In this document: in pieces, positions 62,601-64,000 of the stretch
How positions within the stretch are numbered: position 1 is the first letter of the stretch
Layout of the letters: each line of letters opens with the position of its first letter
Origin: Triplophysa rosa
Lineage: Eukaryota; Chordata; Actinopteri; Cypriniformes; Nemacheilidae
Assembly (NCBI RefSeq): GCF_024868665.1
Contig: NC_079892.1
Location: 8,196,251-8,260,250 of the forward strand
DNA length: 64,000 bases
Reading direction: 5' to 3'
Notes under the pieces: model-generated
The model's database searches: none
Seen by the model: only the letters and a program-made list of their open reading frames with translations
Told to the model about the DNA's origin: nothing
Position numbers and translations under genes: made by a program

Positions 62601-63721
62601 CAATCATATGTAGCTCTTATGATAAAACTTGGTCTGTATGTTTCCATACTCCACAGCTCACTCCAAGTGATTTGGTGCCGTTCAATGCCTTCCCACCTCA
62701 TCCAACGGCCTTGTTGGGCTTGAGAGACTGCTCTGGCTCATCTACTTGCTTCCTCTTGACGCCGAATCTCCTCCACTACCAGGTGACACTGTTCCTTTGG
62801 TGTCGCTTTTCGCCACGTGGCCTTTCGCCAAGTCCCCCTCTGCCATGTTGCACTTGTCCCACGATGTCCTTATGTCTGAGGGCTGCCTTTGCATCTCCTA
62901 CTGCTGTTGTTGGGTTCCATTTCCTTCCTGTCGCTACTGTTGGAGCAGCATCTCTTACACAGGGATCACAGGATTCTTTTAGCGTCATCTCTAACCTTGT
63001 TTTGGTGCATTTATATTCCTCCACAAGGCTTGAAATGGGAAGAGAGAGAGCTCCATTCCCGTACAGCCCTATGTTGCTAAGGTATCTTGGTAGCCCAAGC
63101 TATTTCCTAACTTGTGTACTCACCAATCTCTCCAGGTCATTGGCATGAGACACCGTGAGCTCATACATTGAAATTGGCCACATCAGGCATGGCGTGGTAG
63201 ACCTACCAGAAAGTAATGTTGCTTAATTGGTTGAACATTAAGCTAAACCCAAAGGTTGTTGGCTTGATTTCCAGGGACCACACCTACTAAAAATATGTGT
63301 AGAATGCACTGTAATTCACATTGCATTAAAGCTTCAGAGTCTTGTGGCTGTTTAAAACAGTCAAAGTCTGTGCATTGTCCCAAAGACTTTTTTGTAAGTG
63401 CATACTGTAAACGTGATTTATTGTTTTTACATCCTAGGGGCCAAATTAAAAGCATTGTCTGTGGTACTTGACTACATTGCTGTTAATTGTCTGTTCAGGA
63501 GAGCGCTGTGAAGTGAACACACGCTTAGGACGCTGTGTGCCCGGTGTGTGTAAGAACGGTGGCAGGTGTGTGGATCTGCTGGTCGGGGGGTTCCTGTGTC
63601 AGTGTCCCGACGGCGAGTATGAAAAGCCCTACTGCGAGATGACCACACGCAGCTTTCCCGGCCAGTCCTTTATCACCTTCAGAGGGCTGAGACAGAGGTT
63701 TCACTTCACAATGTCCTTCAT
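44678..63721 (+). CDS. celsr1: Cadherin EGF LAG seven-pass G-type receptor 1 (partial, first three coding exons)
   Basis: Exons 44678-48161, 57366-58004 and 63499-63721 (phases 1, 1 and 2) cover about 1448 codons; the rest lies beyond the window. Celsr proteins are Flamingo-type atypical cadherins that bridge neighbouring cells in planar cell polarity. Exon 1 starts with a signal peptide (MELPMKWICFGLLIHV; Met5 at 44690 is an alternative start). A divergent N-terminal region follows, then a furin-like site RQKR at residues 230-233 and cadherin repeats with the calcium motifs DTNDH, DENDN, DVNDN, DVNDN, DANTH, DANDN, DINDN and DVNDN. Repeat nine is completed by exon 2. Exon 2 also codes EGF modules (CLREPCENYMKC, CYSGPCQNNGKC). 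Exon 3 adds another EGF (GVCKNGGRC) and the start of the laminin-G domain (FRGLRQRFHF). The sequence follows CELSR1 rather than CELSR2/3 (EGLFD-like start of EC1, HRPVFQS). The a or b teleost copy is undetermined. Confidence 0.95.
48188..48474. repeat. Angel-like MITE directly after the celsr1 exon 1 donor
   Basis: GGATATTTCACCCAAAAATA at the left and TTTTTAGGTGAACTATCCC at the right are inverted relatives. The interior has the family core AACACAAAAGATATTTTGAAG. It begins about 26 bases after the splice donor at 48162. Confidence 0.75.
48475..49539. other. celsr1 intron 1 segment, no exon seen
   Basis: Unremarkable apart from the long hairpin at 48763-48846. No splice-flanked ORF in the celsr1 phase. 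Confidence 0.5.
48763..48846. repeat. 84-nt near-perfect hairpin in celsr1 intron 1
   Basis: The left arm from GACTTGAGGTTAACAGAAGC pairs with the right arm ending GCTTCTGTTAACCTCAAGTC over about 39 bases with two mismatches and a loop of about 5. Either a minimal palindromic MITE or a structured RNA. No known miRNA is recognised. Confidence 0.85.
49540..49779. repeat. Angel-like MITE copy
   Basis: Contains GAACACAAAAGAAGATATTTT, the TCATACAGGTTTGAA block and the right end AGGTGAACCATCCTTTAA. The left end is eroded. Confidence 0.7.
49780..51499. other. celsr1 intron 1 segment, no exon seen
   Basis: No splice-flanked ORF in the celsr1 phase. 50330-50700 is more GC-rich than its surroundings and less repetitive. 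Nothing further can be supported. Confidence 0.4.
51500..52140. repeat. Dispersed repeat with CTTAGTGTAAATAG motifs and a tRNA-like core
   Basis: The ends carry opposed TTTACACT / AGTGTAAA motifs. CACTTAGTGTAAA-type blocks recur three times at 52055-52130. Around 51625-51695 the sequence ACTCGAGTGGC...GGGGTTCTAATCCCGC resembles degenerate tRNA A and B boxes, so a SINE origin is possible but not shown. Confidence 0.5.
52600..53640. other. GC-richer, repeat-poor intron segment (possible conserved non-coding element)
   Basis: 52600-53040 and 53340-53640 differ from the AT-rich repeat-laden intron around them. They have no coding exon in the celsr1 phase. Enhancer function is only an inference from position in intron 1 of a developmental gene. 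Confidence 0.25.
53929..54148 (+). pseudogene. Decayed THAP-domain sequence from a DNA transposon
   Basis: Successive frames read VPGCGRTQSLHSLPS, NAWLKFIF, EVPAHVGKTL and then VNKAQVDDGFAERLKLKSSA followed by VPSIL. These are the ordered parts of a THAP zinc finger including its AVPSI-type end. A stop after FIF and a frameshift before the VNKAQ part kill it. Inverted AATCCGTGCGAAT / ATTCGCACGGGATT motifs just to the right (54247-54420) suggest the host element's repeats. Confidence 0.65.
54885..55177. repeat. Full-length Angel-like MITE
   Basis: TTAAAGGGACAGTTCACCCA at the left pairs with GGGTGAACTATCCCTTTAA at the right. The interior has paired CTTCCGCAGAACACC and TGTCCTGCGGAAG blocks. About 293 bp and no ORF. 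The cleanest copy in the window. Confidence 0.85.
56218..56692. repeat. Inverted-end dispersed repeat (ACTACCGGTCAAA type)
   Basis: Begins CACTACCGGTCAAAC and ends TTTGATCAGTAGTG, an imperfect inverted pair around AT-rich sequence. No ORF. Confidence 0.55.
57240..57330. repeat. Partial Angel-like MITE upstream of celsr1 exon 2
   Basis: GAAGATATTTTGAGAAATGT and the GTCCATACAGTG block match the copies at 49540 and 54885. It lies about 35 bases before the exon 2 acceptor. Confidence 0.6.
58087..58476. repeat. 390-bp MITE with AAAGGAAAAGTTCATC ends
   Basis: AAAGGAAAAGTTCATC pairs with GATGAACTTTTCCTTT; subterminal CTTCTGAACACAAATA pairs with TTTGTGTTCTGAAG. No ORF. Located in celsr1 intron 2. 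Confidence 0.85.
58477..61064. other. celsr1 intron 2 segment, no exon seen
   Basis: AT-rich, with AAATAAAAT-type low complexity at 60785-60930. No celsr1-phase exon with splice sites, and no tRNA or other RNA gene recognised. Confidence 0.5.
61065..61126. repeat. Left copy of a direct repeat flanking a SINE/LINE cluster
   Basis: TGGTAGACCTACCAGAAAGT, then AATTGGTTGAACATTA; nearly the same as 63196-63245 except for about six extra bases. Confidence 0.8.
61440..61685 (-). mobile_element. tRNA-derived SINE
   Basis: The minus strand reads GTCATGGTTAGAGAGTCGGA (A box) and then GGTTCGATTCTCAGG (B box), spaced as in a tRNA-derived SINE head. A unique body follows and ends near 61440 with CGATGTGTCGCATTG. 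RNA polymerase III promoter boxes are intact by eye. It is not a functional tRNA: the acceptor and anticodon arms do not fold properly. Confidence 0.75.
61686..61870 (-). repeat. LINE 3' UTR with two ~120-bp tandem copies
   Basis: CTCAGTGCCCCTGGTCCC at about 61696 and CTCAGTGCCCCCGGTCCC at about 61815 lie in matching contexts (TATGGCATAACA follows both), a ~120-bp period. Confidence 0.7.
61871..63150 (-). mobile_element. LINE C-terminal part with CCHC-like finger and restriction-like endonuclease domain
   Basis: The minus-strand ORF 61877-62701 (274 codons) contains SFIIRATYDCLPSPTNL, a zinc-finger-like CHLCAAPANLKHILVGC, RYTWRHNQVLKCLA and an endonuclease-like block LRPDMFLGF...VELTEPWEEA. 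These are features of R2-superclade non-LTR retrotransposons that cut with a restriction-like endonuclease. Upstream (62776-63024) a second frame gives DPCVRDAAPTVATGRKW and ALRHKDIVGQ, the part before it. A frameshift near 62776 and an in-frame TGA near 62735 separate them. The reverse transcriptase core is absent, so this is a 5'-truncated dead copy. Confidence 0.75.
63196..63252. repeat. Right copy of the direct repeat flanking the SINE/LINE cluster
   Basis: TGGTAGACCTACCAGAAAGT then TTGCTTAATTGGTTGAACAT; matches 61065-61126. Confidence 0.8.
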
Positions 63722-64000
63722 GTGAGTCATCCATTCCGCAAAGATTTTAAGGTTTGAATATTTGTTACCAAAAATAATGTTTTTTTAGTTTATAGCGTGT
63801 CTAAATGGTGTGGTAAAGTACGGTATGATATATTTTGGTGATATTTGGTAACAGAATTGATAAGGGACAACTTTCTTCTTAATTTTCAGAGTAACATTAC
63901 CTGTAGTAGTGGTATTTGGCTGAAACTACACTACCGTGGTAAAAACGTCTGAGGTTAAACACCAGTTTGGCCTTCGACCTTTGACTCATTACTTCCCCAT
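63722..64000. other. Start of celsr1 intron 3
   Basis: Begins with a good donor (GTGAGT at 63722). No exon before the window ends. Confidence 0.7.

Noticed and set aside
62672..63148. 158-codon plus-strand ORF, and 61944-62459 (171 codons)
   Set aside because: Both are antisense to the LINE endonuclease region, which has clear family motifs on the minus strand.
1..64000. CRISPR arrays, operons or prokaryotic defence islands
   Set aside because: The window is vertebrate DNA with spliced genes; the tandem repeats seen lack unique spacers and associated genes.

Overview
The window is teleost nuclear DNA, most likely from a cypriniform (carp or zebrafish-like) fish. It has compact vertebrate genes with GT-AG introns, fish-type Mx GTPases, a celsr1 gene with a very long first exon, and dense fish repeats: hAT, Tc1/mariner and PIF/Harbinger derivatives, many short inverted-repeat elements, a Ty3/gypsy chromovirus-type retroelement, a tRNA-derived SINE and a LINE with a restriction-like endonuclease tail. 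There are no bacterial-type operons, CRISPR arrays or rRNA genes.

Layout. 0.6-4.9 kb: two tandem plus-strand genes with identical four-exon structure, each coding a Myb/SANT-like (trihelix) domain followed by a charged heptad-repeat helix. 5.2-7.5 kb: a hAT element with a perfect 8-bp target duplication that carries a nested TA-flanked element. 8.6-13.7 kb: a complete plus-strand Mx gene (mx A, 643 codons). 14.9-28.9 kb: a complete minus-strand Mx gene (mx B, 658 codons), tail to tail with mx A. Its 9.7-kb intron 4 is packed with mobile elements. 29.3-36.6 kb: wreckage of further Mx and FAM3 copies: a minus-strand Mx remnant (exons 5-6), a FAM3 pseudogene that lost its middle exons, a gypsy element, and the 3' half of another Mx gene with a 1-bp deletion. 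37.7-39.7 kb: an intact FAM3-family secreted protein gene. 40.1-43.1 kb: cbll1 (Hakai E3 ligase). 44.7 kb to the end: the first three coding exons of celsr1, split by introns of 9.2 and 5.5 kb.

Biology. The left and middle part is an interferon-effector neighbourhood. Mx dynamin-like GTPases have been duplicated, inverted and broken, and a FAM3 gene was duplicated with them. MX and FAM3B are neighbours in human 21q22.3, so the Mx-FAM3 linkage may be ancient. cbll1 and celsr1 are single-copy developmental genes (E-cadherin turnover and planar cell polarity) and look normal.

All gene models were assembled by eye from splice sites, reading phase and family similarity. Summed exon lengths of every complete gene are divisible by three, which supports the models. 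No search or alignment program was run.
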